The notes below the pieces were generated by a model. That model worked only from the letters and a program-made list of their open reading frames with translations, ran no database searches and was not told the DNA's origin. From Parabacteroides faecalis (GTDB lineage: Bacteria > Bacteroidota > Bacteroidia > Bacteroidales > Tannerellaceae), in the NCBI RefSeq assembly GCF_022809355.1, contig NZ_JAKZMM010000006.1, positions 62,001-126,000 on the forward strand: a DNA stretch of 64,000 bases. Reading direction: 5' to 3'. Shown here in pieces: positions 17,030-25,744 of the stretch. How positions within the stretch are numbered: the first letter of the stretch is position 1; each line of letters starts with the position of its first letter. Both the position numbers and the translations under genes were made by a program.

Positions 17030-17989
17030 TTATTCTCTCACTTTCAGATATAGGTCTTTGTTCGGTTTACCATGCTCATTGAGAGAATAATGTAATACAA
17101 AATTACAACGGTGCATAAATTGGGCTCCGATATAATTAGCATTCACTACTCGACTGTTCACTACCTCACAAGAATCTATACGAGTCCCGGCAACCGTAAC
17201 AGGAATCTTGAAAATAGTGAGTGTATCTGTTAGTTCTTTTCCATGCTGTTTGATTTCTTCTTCGTAATGGAAATGTGTTTTCAGCCGATCTGCAAGCGCG
17301 TTGTTTATCTCCAATACTCCTGTATAGCCCAAATCGAGCGTAAAGCATACTTTTTCATTTACTCCTTCCATATAAATCGAAATGGAATCTTCGCGAAGAC
17401 CTTGAGGAAAATGGATCATTCCTACGGTCTCCTTTGTCAGCAAGTCTTTGTTATTGGAATGAAAAAGAGTCATCGTGCCTGCTTCCGTATCAAATTTCCA
17501 TGTGCCGATAGCCAACAGATCAGTTCCGAAAATGCCTTCACCTATCACGTCATATATTATATTATCCTTACGGATACTATTAAACATCGGCTCTTGGATG
17601 CTTGTCTTACCAAAAGAAATGGAAGTAAATGTGTACAACTCAGGAGAGTATTCTTCTTGATACGCATTGGTGCTTTTAATCGGCAAATTCCCCCAGTATT
17701 CACCGTTATATGTATGAATGGAATCTTCACGCATAAGGCTTGTTGCTTGTGTGTCAATGCGGAGAGGAACTTTATGCGTGCCGTTAATGATACAATCAAT
17801 CAAAAACCAGCCCTCTTTGCTGTATTGAATCGAAGATTGATAGCACGCATTTTCCGGTAGGGTTGAACGGTAGGCAAGTATATGCGAACTATAACGAACA
17901 AACGGATAAACAAACCAAGCAACTCCTGCACCAATTAAGACTATCAATGTTACCACGATAATCAAATTACGTTTTGTCTTTTTCTTCAT
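17030..17989 (-). CDS. Membrane-anchored retropepsin/pepsin-like protein with altered catalytic motifs
   Basis: The start at 17989 (MKKKTKRN) is preferred, because it puts a basic N-terminus before a single transmembrane helix (LIIVVTLIVLIGAGVAWFVY); an in-frame ATG at 18049 adds an unlikely extension. The 319-residue protein has two half-domains like bacterial aspartyl proteases. The expected D[TS]G triplets read PLRIDTQATSLM in the first half and FTLDLGYTGVLEI in the second, so each keeps the aspartate but not the full motif. The IFGTDLLAIGTWKFD segment fits the fold. It may be a weak protease or a non-catalytic relative. It is isolated, with AT-rich flanks. Confidence 0.65.
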   Translation of the reverse strand: MKKKTKRNLIIVVTLIVLIGAGVAWFVYPFVRYSSHILAYRSTLPENACYQSSIQYSKEGWFLIDCIINGTHKVPLRIDTQATSLMREDSIHTYNGEYWGNLPIKSTNAYQEEYSPELYTFTSISFGKTSIQEPMFNSIRKDNIIYDVIGEGIFGTDLLAIGTWKFDTEAGTMTLFHSNNKDLLTKETVGMIHFPQGLREDSISIYMEGVNEKVCFTLDLGYTGVLEINNALADRLKTHFHYEEEIKQHGKELTDTLTIFKIPVTVAGTRIDSCEVVNSRVVNANYIGAQFMHRCNFVLHYSLNEHGKPNKDLYLKVRE

Positions 17990-18182
17990 TGCATTATTTA
18001 GAGTTAGTTCATTGAAAATAAGTAGATGTAAATAGGGTGAATAGTGCAATTTGTTTCACTTTGTATGTTATAGACAAAAATTACTGTATTCACTGAATAC
18101 AAAATTATGAAAAAATCTTATAAAGCAGATGAATTCTGCAAATATCTTGACTTCTTGACAATAATCTATACTCTCGTTGTAT

Positions 18183-18333
18183 GGCTAATACATTACAAAT
18201 AATGTTGATTAATAAACTCTTATTATTCAGGATCAATTCAAAAATATAGATATAAAGGTATTTCCCCTTAATATATGGATATATCTAAATATCAGATAAT
18301 CAAAATATCAATACTTTTAGCAATGTATTAGCC
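18183..18333. repeat. 12-bp inverted repeat bounding an AT-rich segment
   Basis: GGCTAATACATT at 18183-18194 is perfectly inverted at 18322-18333, with 127 AT-rich nt between. The inner segment includes a minus-strand TATTTTTG (18239-18246), a match to TAnnTTTG pointing toward the pepsin-like gene. This could be an invertible promoter or a chance pairing. No recombinase is nearby. Confidence 0.35.
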
Positions 18334-18350
18334 CTGTTTCTCGTTATCAA

Positions 18351-18446
18351 TTAATTTTTTGACAACTGTCGTAAAGCTTTTCCATATATGTGCTAAAGCT
18401 TTTTGACTAATATGGAAAAGCTTTAGCACATCTGTCAAAAAATTAA
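18351..18446. repeat. Nested palindromic intergenic repeat, copy A
   Basis: The outer 14-bp arms are perfect inverted repeats (18351-18364 TTAATTTTTTGACA with 18433-18446). Inside are 15-bp perfect arms AAAGCTTTTCCATAT (18373-18387) and its complement (18410-18424), around a 22-nt core. A second copy is at 45594-45680 with the core in the opposite orientation. The surrounding 18050-18710 gap carries no recognisable gene. Confidence 0.85.
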
Positions 18447-18557
18447 AAGGTCATAGTTTTTGCATGACAAATCAATCGGAAAGGAATATTCAATCCCGAT
18501 AACGCGGTAAAATGAAGTCTTGAAAATGGATTTGGAAAGAGGAAAAAGTGTTTCGGT

Positions 18558-18671
18558 AGGGCCTAAAACAATTAAAGGCTGTCTCACGACAACCCCTAAT
18601 CAAACTTTGTTAACCTTAAATCTAATACTATTATGAAAAAACCACATTGCAAATGTACGCTTTGTCAATAG
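18558..18671 (+). other. Orphan leader and start of a decayed gene (possible susC remnant)
   Basis: A plus-strand segment reads like the leader of a Bacteroidetes TonB-receptor gene (AACCTTAAATCTAATACTATT followed by ATG AAA AAA at 18633), but the reading frame stops after 12 codons (MKKPHCKCTLCQ). I interpret it as a truncated relic. The resemblance is from memory of such leaders, so confidence is low. Confidence 0.3.
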
Positions 18672-18710
18672 ACTAGTCAAGTCTTTCGTATATAATTAAT
18701 GTTAATAGGC

Positions 18711-19616
18711 TTATTTTTTATAGTGCTCAACAAAATATTCATAGACAACACGGGATACATCAGCGATGATCCGGGCGTTCTTCTTGTCTGATTCGCGCGA
18801 GTTCATCACAAATACGGCAATGGTATAATATTGTCCGTTAGGCAAAACGACGAAACCCATATCGTTGTCGGCTATTTTGTAGCCGTATTCATTCCGATCG
18901 GAACTACCGGTTTTGTGTGCCAGGAGGACATCTTTCGGCAATCCGGCTTTCAACTTGTCTTTTCCGGTGCTGCAATCGGCCATAGCCCGTTGGATAAATA
19001 GCTTTTGGCTTTTGTTGCATATCGGTTGTTGCAGGAATGTTTCCAGCAGCAAGACTGCCGATGACGGTTTACACCAGTTCAACATGCAATTGTCTGGGTT
19101 GGCATGCATCAATGACTCGGTTTGCGAGATGGCTACATCTTCGATACCCAACTTATGAATGTATTTTTCGGTTACTTTCGGACCGCCAATCAGATCAAAC
19201 AAAACGTCGCACGCATTGTTATCGCTATCGATCAGCGAATATTTCAGTAGATCTCCGACACTCATGGTAAAGTTTCCTTTCGGATTGGCATCTCGCATCG
19301 GACTGTGTGTATTTGCCAAAAGCTGTGATTGCTTGACCAATATTTCGGTATTCAGGTCTTTTTCGTTCTTATTGAGGTAATCCAGCACCGACAAGGCTTG
19401 ATGAAATTTAAAAGTACTCATCATCGGATACCGGTACATATTATTAACCGTTATCAACTCGTTGCCGTTGAAAATCACGGCTACTCCTACCGTGGCAGCT
19501 TTCCCGGCAAGTGTCTCTTTTAATCGTGCGCCCAAGTCGTTCGTCTGTGCTTTTCCTAAAAAGGCCAACAAACAGAAACAGACGAATAAGAAAATACATT
19601 TTGACTCTCTTCTCAT
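18711..19616 (-). CDS. Class A beta-lactamase, subclass A2 (CblA/CepA/PER-like)
   Basis: This periplasmic serine beta-lactamase hydrolyses penicillins and probably cephalosporins. All catalytic motifs are intact: STFK (S67 and K70 of the precursor, Ambler 70-73), SDN (Ambler 130-132), a glutamate at the Ambler 166 position in ISQTESLMH, and KTGSS. A histidine occupies the 170 position, as in PER and CfxA, which supports subclass A2. A type I signal peptide (LFVCFCLLAFLGKAQ) is present and the length of 301 residues is typical. It is chromosomal in context, with no IS or integrase beside it. The spectrum cannot be inferred from sequence alone. Confidence 0.9.
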   Translation of the reverse strand: MRRESKCIFLFVCFCLLAFLGKAQTNDLGARLKETLAGKAATVGVAVIFNGNELITVNNMYRYPMMSTFKFHQALSVLDYLNKNEKDLNTEILVKQSQLLANTHSPMRDANPKGNFTMSVGDLLKYSLIDSDNNACDVLFDLIGGPKVTEKYIHKLGIEDVAISQTESLMHANPDNCMLNWCKPSSAVLLLETFLQQPICNKSQKLFIQRAMADCSTGKDKLKAGLPKDVLLAHKTGSSDRNEYGYKIADNDMGFVVLPNGQYYTIAVFVMNSRESDKKNARIIADVSRVVYEYFVEHYKK

Positions 19617-19642
19617 AACCTCAGTAATTAATTATAGCTATA

Positions 19643-19682
19643 AAAAAAACTCCTTGCAAACAAAATTGTTTACGAGGAGTTT
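19643..19682 (-). terminator. Terminator of the tRNA-Leu gene
   Basis: On the minus strand, just past the tRNA 3' end, AACTCCTCGTAAACA pairs imperfectly with TGTTTGCAAGGAGTT and is followed by a run of T residues. It separates the tRNA from the beta-lactamase gene downstream. Confidence 0.7.
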
Positions 19683-19686
19683 GTTG

Positions 19687-19768
19687 TGCGGCTGAAGGGA
19701 CTCGAACCCCCACGCCGTGAAGCATCAGATCCTAAGTCTGACGTGGCTACCAATTACACCACAGCCGC
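19687..19768 (-). tRNA. tRNA-Leu (anticodon UAG)
   Basis: The minus strand folds as a class II tRNA. The acceptor stem GCGGCTG pairs with CAGCCGC, the anticodon stem TCAGA/TCTGA holds the loop CTTAGGA with anticodon TAG, a long variable arm follows (TGCTTCACGGCG), and the T-loop is TTCGAGT. The discriminator base is A, as expected for leucine. CCA is not encoded. It reads CUN codons. Confidence 0.95.
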
Positions 19769-19836
19769 TTGAAATCGGTTACAAAAGTAATGCTTTTTTC
19801 TGTAAAAACAAATTTTTCCGCCAAATTTGCTTCCAA

Positions 19837-20862
19837 TTATTGGTCTTTGTCGATAATTCCTTGCAAATACAGAATAGCACTTTCTATAATCGTATCCACA
19901 CCTCGTGCTAAATCTTCTTCTGTTATCTCTACCTGTATGTCCGGATCGATTCCGAATTCTGTCAGTTTCTTATCGGGATCAAGCATCGGACAAGCTGAGA
20001 AACGTACCTGCCAGCCGTTCGGAAGTTCGGAATTAAACGGTAATCCGCTTCCGCCACCCGTTTTGTCGCCCATAATGGTCACTTGCGGAAAGATCCGCAT
20101 GGTTTGTACGAAATCATTGGCGGCACTATAACAGTAACGGTTGGTCAATACAACTACCGGACGCAGCCAACAAATATAAGAAGTTGGTTCCAAATAAACA
20201 GGATAAGGCTCGGAAAAATCCTGATGTCCTTTGCCTGTTTTATGTTGGATATAGCCTTTTAAGACTTGTTCCTCGGTAAATCGTGAGGCAAACCGGTCTG
20301 AATAGGTCAGTACTCCGCCTCCATTGTCGCGTACGTCAATGATCAAAGCTTTACAGTCTTTGAAGTGATAGAGTACATAATCAAGGTTCGTCTCACCGAT
20401 GCCACTTGAGAAACTGGCATAACGGATATAACCAATCTGGTCATTATGCATTTTCTTATATTTCAAGCCTCCGGCTATTTTATAGTCTTTTCCCAAATAA
20501 AGCTCGTTCAGATCATCATAAAAATTGGGCGGATAATCCTGATACCAGTCCCAATATCGTGCTACATCAAAGCTGGAATACAGATTGGTATGTCCGTCTT
20601 TCAGCTCAGCCAGCATCTCTCCCATCAGATCAAATAAGGCAAATTGGTTCATAGTATCCGTCAGTTGGGCCGAATAGCGGTCATGAACCTCATCCCAGTC
20701 CACCTGTTTGTAGTCGAAGAAGCAATAATTCTCATCCAGTATTTTCCACAAAGCCTCAAAATTCGTCCGTGGATCTACGGTATATTCGTCTGTATCCTTG
20801 CAGGCTGCAAGGAAAAACGAAGCAAGCAAACTCAACATCAACCACCACTGTTTCATCTTCAA
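19837..20862 (-). CDS. S41-family peptidase lipoprotein
   Basis: This is a tail-specific/C-terminal processing-type serine protease located at the cell envelope. A lipoprotein signal ends in FFLAAC (cysteine 20). The S41 core is visible: IGYIRYASFSSG and CKALIIDVRDNGGG precede the catalytic serine in RYCYSAANDF and the lysine in GDKTGGGSG. There is no clear PDZ domain; the N-terminal part (NYCFFDYKQVDW, HDRYSAQL) is the helical region seen in Bacteroidetes S41 lipoproteins. Length is 341 residues. It overlaps the stop of the DUF3316 gene by 4 nt and is probably cotranscribed with it and parC. Confidence 0.87.
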   Translation of the reverse strand: MKMKQWWLMLSLLASFFLAACKDTDEYTVDPRTNFEALWKILDENYCFFDYKQVDWDEVHDRYSAQLTDTMNQFALFDLMGEMLAELKDGHTNLYSSFDVARYWDWYQDYPPNFYDDLNELYLGKDYKIAGGLKYKKMHNDQIGYIRYASFSSGIGETNLDYVLYHFKDCKALIIDVRDNGGGVLTYSDRFASRFTEEQVLKGYIQHKTGKGHQDFSEPYPVYLEPTSYICWLRPVVVLTNRYCYSAANDFVQTMRIFPQVTIMGDKTGGGSGLPFNSELPNGWQVRFSACPMLDPDKKLTEFGIDPDIQVEITEEDLARGVDTIIESAILYLQGIIDKDQ

Positions 20863-21716
20863 TAAAATACGCTGTTATGTTTTGATTCCTGTTGCATTTT
20901 CCGACCGCCAAAAGATATAAATTCTCTCACAAAACCAATGACGAAGGAATGTGACCGGATATGACTCTGAATCTGGTTAACATCCAGATAGTATAAACTG
21001 TTCAGGTAACCTGCTCGGAAAGTGAATTTCCCGATGGGAAAATCGATGGTCACATAATTCTTCATGGCCTGTTTGTTATGGAAAGAAGTAAACGGAACGA
21101 TTCCCGATTTATTTCCGCGGTCGAATATCTCGTAGTAAGATTGTCCGTAATGAGGAGAGAAAAGAATCCCGATGAAAGGTATTTCCATTTGATACCGCAA
21201 AGTGAGCGGATAATTCCGTATTCGGAAATTATAGATCGCTTGCGCCGACAGATTCAGATCGAGATCTGCTTTGGCTGAAGCCGGGTTATTGCTGGATCGG
21301 ACACAATAGATAAATCCGCCCATGGCGTGCACAGAGGCACCTGCCAGCAGTTTTAAAGCCGGAACCGGATTGAAGTGATAGTGATATCCCAACGTATAAT
21401 CCAAAAAGCCGCTGAAAGCTTGTGTCGTGCCTGCTCCGTTTTGCGTACTGGCTATATCTGCATTGAAGACTTGTTGGCGTGAAATACGATGGTCTGCCAG
21501 ACGAGTCATCTTCATCCGTTCGTTCATCACACGAATACCCCAGCCAGTATAAGGAATCCGGCTTCCGGGCGTCAGATATGTATCCATCAGGTTATATCCG
21601 CCAATACCTATAAGTGTTGCCGTATTGATAGGTTCTTGCTTCTCTCCTTCCTCCGAGAAGACTGGATTGGCAAAGAACAACAGCAACAGGCAAGTAAGGA
21701 TTTTATACATCATCAT
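20859..21716 (-). CDS. DUF3316-like outer-membrane-type protein
   Basis: The 285-residue protein has an N-terminal signal peptide (ILTCLLLLFFANPVFS) and alternating beta-strand stretches rich in aromatic residues, as in small outer-membrane barrels or DUF3316 family proteins. The function is unknown. It overlaps the end of parC by 14 nt and the S41 gene by 4 nt, indicating translational coupling. Three consecutive ATG codons (MMMY) make the exact start uncertain by six bases. The DUF3316 label is by resemblance. Confidence 0.65.
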   Translation of the reverse strand: MMMYKILTCLLLLFFANPVFSEEGEKQEPINTATLIGIGGYNLMDTYLTPGSRIPYTGWGIRVMNERMKMTRLADHRISRQQVFNADIASTQNGAGTTQAFSGFLDYTLGYHYHFNPVPALKLLAGASVHAMGGFIYCVRSSNNPASAKADLDLNLSAQAIYNFRIRNYPLTLRYQMEIPFIGILFSPHYGQSYYEIFDRGNKSGIVPFTSFHNKQAMKNYVTIDFPIGKFTFRAGYLNSLYYLDVNQIQSHIRSHSFVIGFVREFISFGGRKMQQESKHNSVFY

Positions 21717-24438
21717 CTTTAAATAACTTCATCTGTCCCATAATTTCATCCCTTACATCTTCCGGATTTTCGGGTGTTTCGGTAGTAACGGTTTCTGGTT
21801 CGGCCGTTTCTTCCGGTTCTGATTCTTTGGGAGTTTCCGGATATCGGGTTGGCTCCAGTTCGTTGATGGTCTCTACCTGATGTGTCGTGAGTCGTTTTCC
21901 TCGGGCTTTAACGCCTCGGGCAACGACAAACTCTTCGGCTTCAACAATGAGCGGTTCTCTGAAGCTGTCAATACCGCCAAAGATAATTTCAATGCGGGGA
22001 TAACATTCGTCGGTCAGCAGATATATGCTGTTCTTCGGGTTGTCACCCAATAGATTCCTCCGGTTTCCGGCTTCCAGAAAGAAACGTTTCAGATAAGGTG
22101 CTTTGTGTTCTGCCTCATAATAAGCTGCTGTCCATATTTTGGTTTGCTGGAATTTCTCAATGACAAGGATATCACTTTCGTAGTGATTGCTTAGGTCAAA
22201 GTTGGTCGTATAATATTCTCCATTGCGGCGGATCACGAGAATCTGGTCTTCGCTTTGGAACTCGCCCAATTCTTCTCCTCTTCCGTCGTAGTTCAGTCGT
22301 AATACATCCCGGTCAAACCAAACCATGCGTCCGCCTAAAGTCGAACTTCCCCGTTGCTTTAATACCACTTTGTGGATTTCGGCTTTCGTCAGAGTGTTTC
22401 CGATTGATCCGCGGCCTTTGATAGCAATCGTACTGAAGTCCTTTTCGAACATCAGCAGTTTCTGGCGTAGTTTTGGTTTCAAGATTACTTTTACCGTTTC
22501 GGCTTCTCCGTTGGTATTGGCACTGAAATACAAGATACGCGAGCCTTCTGTTCCTTTGGTCAGGTTGTATTCCCGGTCGCGTGTAATGCCTACGATGGCA
22601 AAACGTTTGATGAAGTTAGAACCCATCTTGCCGTCACGGTAAATCACGTTGTAGATTGTCCGGCTGTCGTTGCGGTTGAATACGTTCAGATAGATAATAT
22701 CCTTTCCGACAAACATCTTTTCTGATATCTTGACAATCTTATAAATACCGGAACGGTAGAAAATGATAATATCATCGATGTCTGAACAGTTGCATACAAA
22801 TTCATCTTTCTTCAGGGAAGTTCCGATAAATCCTTCTGCCCGGTTGATATATAATTTCTCATTGGCTTCGGCCACTTTAGTTGCCTGAATGGTATCGAAG
22901 TTGCGGATCTCCGTCAGACGAGGATATTGCTTGCCGTATTTGTCCTTCAGCATCTGGAACCATTGGATTGTGTAATCCACGATATGAGCCAGATGATCCT
23001 GAATGCGGGCAATGTCAGTCTGGATTTGCAGGATCTGTTCTTCACATTTCTTCGTATTGAATTTCAGGATACGGGCCATTTTGATTTCCATCAGCTTCAA
23101 TAAATCATCTCGGGTTACCTCACGGATGAAATTGGGCTTAAATGGAGTCAGACGCATATCTACATGAGCGATTGCTTCGTCCATCGATGCAGCCTGTTCG
23201 AATTCTTTGTCCTTGTAGATGCGTTCCTCGATGAATATTTTCTCCAAAGAAGCAAAGAACAAGGTCTCTTCTAATTCTCCTTTTTCGATTTCCAGCTCTT
23301 TTTGCAGCAGCGACAAGGTATTGTCGGCCGAATGTTTTAATACATCGCTTACGGTCAGGAAATGCGGCTTGTCGTCTTTGATGACACAGCAGTTGGGAGA
23401 AATACTGATCTCGCAATCGGTGAAGGCATATAAGGCATCAATCGTCTTGTCGGACGATACGCCGGGCGCCAGATGTACCAGAATTTCTACGTTCTTGGCA
23501 GTATTGTCGTCTACTTTCTTGATTTTGATCTTGCCTTTGTCGTTTGCCTTTAAGATTGATTCGATGAGCGAAGAGGTCGTTCTTCCGTACGGAATCTCTG
23601 AGATTACCAGTGTCTTGTTATCCTGTTTGCTGATCTTGGCCCGGATTTTGACTGATCCGCCCCGTTCGCCATCGTTGTATTTGCTGACATCGATGTAGCC
23701 TCCTGTCTGGAAATCCGGATACAAAGCGAACTCCTCTCCTTTCAGGTACGAAATAGAGGCATCCAATAGTTCATTGAAGTTATGCGGAAGAATCTTGGAT
23801 GAAAGGCCGACGGCAATTCCTTCTACACCTTGGGCCAGTAACAAAGGAAATTTGACCGGAAGCGTAACCGGTTCACGATTGCGGCCATCGTAGGAAGCTT
23901 GCCATTGGGTTGTCTTCGGATTAAATACCGTTTCCAGGGCAAATTTGGAAAGGCGGGCTTCAATATAACGAGGTGCAGCCGCACTGTCGCCCGTCAGAAT
24001 ATTACCCCAGTTTCCCTGACAGTCAATCAACAGATCTTTTTGCCCTAATTGAACCAGCGCATCTCCGATGGAAGCGTCGCCATGCGGATGGAACTGCATG
24101 GTATGACCTACGATATTAGCCACTTTGTTATAACGGCCATCGTCCAGTCGCTTCATGGAATGTAAGATACGGCGCTGTACTGGTTTTAATCCGTCATTGA
24201 TATGAGGCACGGCGCGTTCCAGTATCACATACGAAGCATAGTCGAGAAACCAGCTTTGGTACATGCCGGAAAGATGATGCGTGATTCGGTCTGATGATTT
24301 ATCTGGTATTTTATATTCCGAATGTTCTTCACTGATTTCATTTCCTTCATTTGCTGGAGACGATGTTTCTTGGGCTTCGTTTGTGCTCGGCTCGTCTTGT
24401 TCGGATATGTTGTTTTTATCGATGTCTTCAGGTCTCAT
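21703..24438 (-). CDS. parC: DNA topoisomerase IV subunit A (ParC)
   Basis: ParC is the DNA-cleaving subunit of topoisomerase IV and acts with ParE to decatenate daughter chromosomes. The catalytic tyrosine is Y158 in AAPRYIEARL, and the conserved HTMQFHPHGDASIGDALV segment is at 112-130. The C-terminal beta-pinwheel includes segments such as KGRGSIGNTL and RVLRLNYDGRG-like strands. The 911-residue length is usual for Bacteroidetes ParC. Both ends carry acidic low-complexity tails (N-terminus EDIDKNNISEQDEPS; C-terminus EPEETAEPETV). parE is not in the window. Assignment as ParC, not GyrA, rests on the divergent GyrA box and the tails. Confidence 0.88.
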   Translation of the reverse strand: MRPEDIDKNNISEQDEPSTNEAQETSSPANEGNEISEEHSEYKIPDKSSDRITHHLSGMYQSWFLDYASYVILERAVPHINDGLKPVQRRILHSMKRLDDGRYNKVANIVGHTMQFHPHGDASIGDALVQLGQKDLLIDCQGNWGNILTGDSAAAPRYIEARLSKFALETVFNPKTTQWQASYDGRNREPVTLPVKFPLLLAQGVEGIAVGLSSKILPHNFNELLDASISYLKGEEFALYPDFQTGGYIDVSKYNDGERGGSVKIRAKISKQDNKTLVISEIPYGRTTSSLIESILKANDKGKIKIKKVDDNTAKNVEILVHLAPGVSSDKTIDALYAFTDCEISISPNCCVIKDDKPHFLTVSDVLKHSADNTLSLLQKELEIEKGELEETLFFASLEKIFIEERIYKDKEFEQAASMDEAIAHVDMRLTPFKPNFIREVTRDDLLKLMEIKMARILKFNTKKCEEQILQIQTDIARIQDHLAHIVDYTIQWFQMLKDKYGKQYPRLTEIRNFDTIQATKVAEANEKLYINRAEGFIGTSLKKDEFVCNCSDIDDIIIFYRSGIYKIVKISEKMFVGKDIIYLNVFNRNDSRTIYNVIYRDGKMGSNFIKRFAIVGITRDREYNLTKGTEGSRILYFSANTNGEAETVKVILKPKLRQKLLMFEKDFSTIAIKGRGSIGNTLTKAEIHKVVLKQRGSSTLGGRMVWFDRDVLRLNYDGRGEELGEFQSEDQILVIRRNGEYYTTNFDLSNHYESDILVIEKFQQTKIWTAAYYEAEHKAPYLKRFFLEAGNRRNLLGDNPKNSIYLLTDECYPRIEIIFGGIDSFREPLIVEAEEFVVARGVKARGKRLTTHQVETINELEPTRYPETPKESEPEETAEPETVTTETPENPEDVRDEIMGQMKLFKDDDV

Positions 24439-24497
24439 ATCTATTATTCTGGCTTTCCTTTCAATTTACCCATTTTAATAAACTGGGTGTAAATATA

Positions 24498-24505
24498 CAA
24501 AATTA
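24498..24505 (-). promoter_or_regulatory. -7 box for parC
   Basis: TAATTTTG on the minus strand fits TAnnTTTG and lies about 60 nt upstream of the parC ATG. It is one of two divergent boxes in this gap. Confidence 0.4.
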
Positions 24506-24520
24506 TTCAAGGTTTTTGGC

Positions 24521-24528
24521 TATATTTG
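24521..24528 (+). promoter_or_regulatory. -7 box for the GNAT gene
   Basis: TATATTTG fits TAnnTTTG and is 19 nt before the ATG at 24548. Confidence 0.5.
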
Positions 24529-24547
24529 AGCACTAAAATAGTTTTTT

Positions 24548-25090
24548 ATGATACAACTGAGACGAATTACACAGGTGAATGACCCGGATTTATCCCGGTT
24601 GATGGATTTGTACATTCTTTCTTTCCCGGAGGAAGAACGTCGAGACGAAAAACAACTGTTCCGGATGATTGAGACCGTTCCGGAGATGTCGTTTAACGCA
24701 GTAGAAGAGAATGGAGAATTATGTGGATTGTCCGTATTCTGGGATTTGGGTGAGTTTTATTACATGGAGCATCTGGCTGTCTTTCCGGAAATGAGAAATC
24801 GGAAGATCGGTCAGCAGATTCTGGATTATTGGAAAAATCATCTTCCGAAATTACAGATACTGGAAGCTGAACCGGCTGTCGAAGCGATGGCTGTCCGACG
24901 CATCGGTTTTTATGAGCGAAATGGCTTTCAGGTGATTTATAAAGATTATGTGCAGCCTTCTTATCGGAAAGAGGAAGATAGTTGCCCGCTATGGATTTTA
25001 GGTACAGGTCCACATTCGGATATTCAGGAATGTATCCGGCTGATCAAGGAAAAAGTCTATAAAGAACCGTTGAAACTTTTACAAGCGTAA
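24548..25090 (+). CDS. GNAT-family N-acetyltransferase
   Basis: The 180-residue protein has the GNAT fold: a central beta-strand pair (ELCGLSVFWDLGEFYYMEHLAV) followed by the acetyl-CoA pyrophosphate-binding loop in EMRNRKIGQQIL (the R/Q-x-x-G-x-G/A pattern is present as RNRKIG), then EAEPAVEAMAVRRIGFYERNGF, which is typical of motif B. The acceptor substrate is unknown. It is transcribed alone, divergent from parC and convergent with yidD, with a shared terminator 5 nt downstream. Confidence 0.85.
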   Translation: MIQLRRITQVNDPDLSRLMDLYILSFPEEERRDEKQLFRMIETVPEMSFNAVEENGELCGLSVFWDLGEFYYMEHLAVFPEMRNRKIGQQILDYWKNHLPKLQILEAEPAVEAMAVRRIGFYERNGFQVIYKDYVQPSYRKEEDSCPLWILGTGPHSDIQECIRLIKEKVYKEPLKLLQA

Positions 25091-25094
25091 GTAC

Positions 25095-25134
25095 TGTTCC
25101 TGGTAGATGAATCATTAGTCTGCCAGGAATTTTA
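25095..25134. terminator. Bidirectional terminator between GNAT gene and yidD
   Basis: TTCCTGG (25097-25103) pairs with CCAGGAA (25123-25129), extended by AGA/TCT, and is followed by T-rich sequence. It sits between convergent genes. Confidence 0.65.
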
Positions 25135-25356
25135 TCAGGGCACGGGATCATATCCGCTTCCTCCCCAAGGATGGCAGCGTAAGATACGTTTGATTGCCAG
25201 ATAAAGACCTTTGAACGGTCCGTGTTTCTTCAATGCCTGAACGGCATATTCCGAACAAGTTGGTGTATAACGGCAAGAAGGTGGATTCAGTGGTGAAATA
25301 CAGTATTTGTAGAAATAAATGGGAATGAGCAACAAGCTCGTCAGGAACTTTTTCAT
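25135..25356 (-). CDS. yidD: Membrane protein insertion efficiency factor YidD
   Basis: This 73-residue protein assists YidC-dependent membrane protein insertion. The family motifs are evident: [20 protein letters not shown] with its conserved cysteines, [11 protein letters not shown], and [17 protein letters not shown] at the end. It overlaps rnpA by 4 nt, the classical rnpA-yidD arrangement. A short N-terminal hydrophobic helix ([12 protein letters not shown]) associates it with the inner membrane. Confidence 0.95.
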   Translation of the reverse strand: MKKFLTSLLLIPIYFYKYCISPLNPPSCRYTPTCSEYAVQALKKHGPFKGLYLAIKRILRCHPWGGSGYDPVP

Positions 25357-25742
25357 TGGATTTTCTCTCCTAACAGACGAATGGCTTTTTCCATGGCTTT
25401 TTCCATGGTTTCGTAGGATGCCAATTCTTTTTCCAGGAAGATAAAGGCAATCGCCAAATACCTGCCTGTCGTTTGCAATGGTTCAAAAAGCGCCTGCTTG
25501 CGGATCCGGTAACTTTCACGGATCTGGCGTTTGACGGCATTTCGCTTGACGGCTCTTTTAAACTTCTTTTTGGAGACACTGATTAAAATAGACGCAGGTA
25601 CACTTCGTTGTTCTTCTATAACCGTGTAGACGACCCGTAAAGGATAAGCGATGAACGACTGTCCTTCCGCAAAAAGAAGGTCAATGTCACGTTTCCTCGA
25701 CAGGCGTTCGGCTTTCGACAAAGTGTACCTGCGATCTGTCAT
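25353..25742 (-). CDS. rnpA: Ribonuclease P protein component
   Basis: RnpA is the protein cofactor of RNase P, which matures the 5' ends of tRNAs. The basic 129-residue protein begins [17 protein letters not shown] and has the signature [20 protein letters not shown] that binds precursor tRNA and the RNA subunit. The ATG at 25742 is chosen over an in-frame TTG at 25748, which overlaps the hemD stop; the ATG precedes the conserved N-terminus. It is embedded in DUF4271-hemD-rnpA-yidD and is not next to rpmH as in many bacteria. Confidence 0.95.
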   Translation of the reverse strand: MTDRRYTLSKAERLSRKRDIDLLFAEGQSFIAYPLRVVYTVIEEQRSVPASILISVSKKKFKRAVKRNAVKRQIRESYRIRKQALFEPLQTTGRYLAIAFIFLEKELASYETMEKAMEKAIRLLGEKIQ

Positions 25743-25744
25743 TA

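Noticed and set aside
17243-17860. 205-codon plus-strand ORF
   Set aside because: Antisense to the pepsin-like gene, which has a coherent membrane anchor and two-domain structure.
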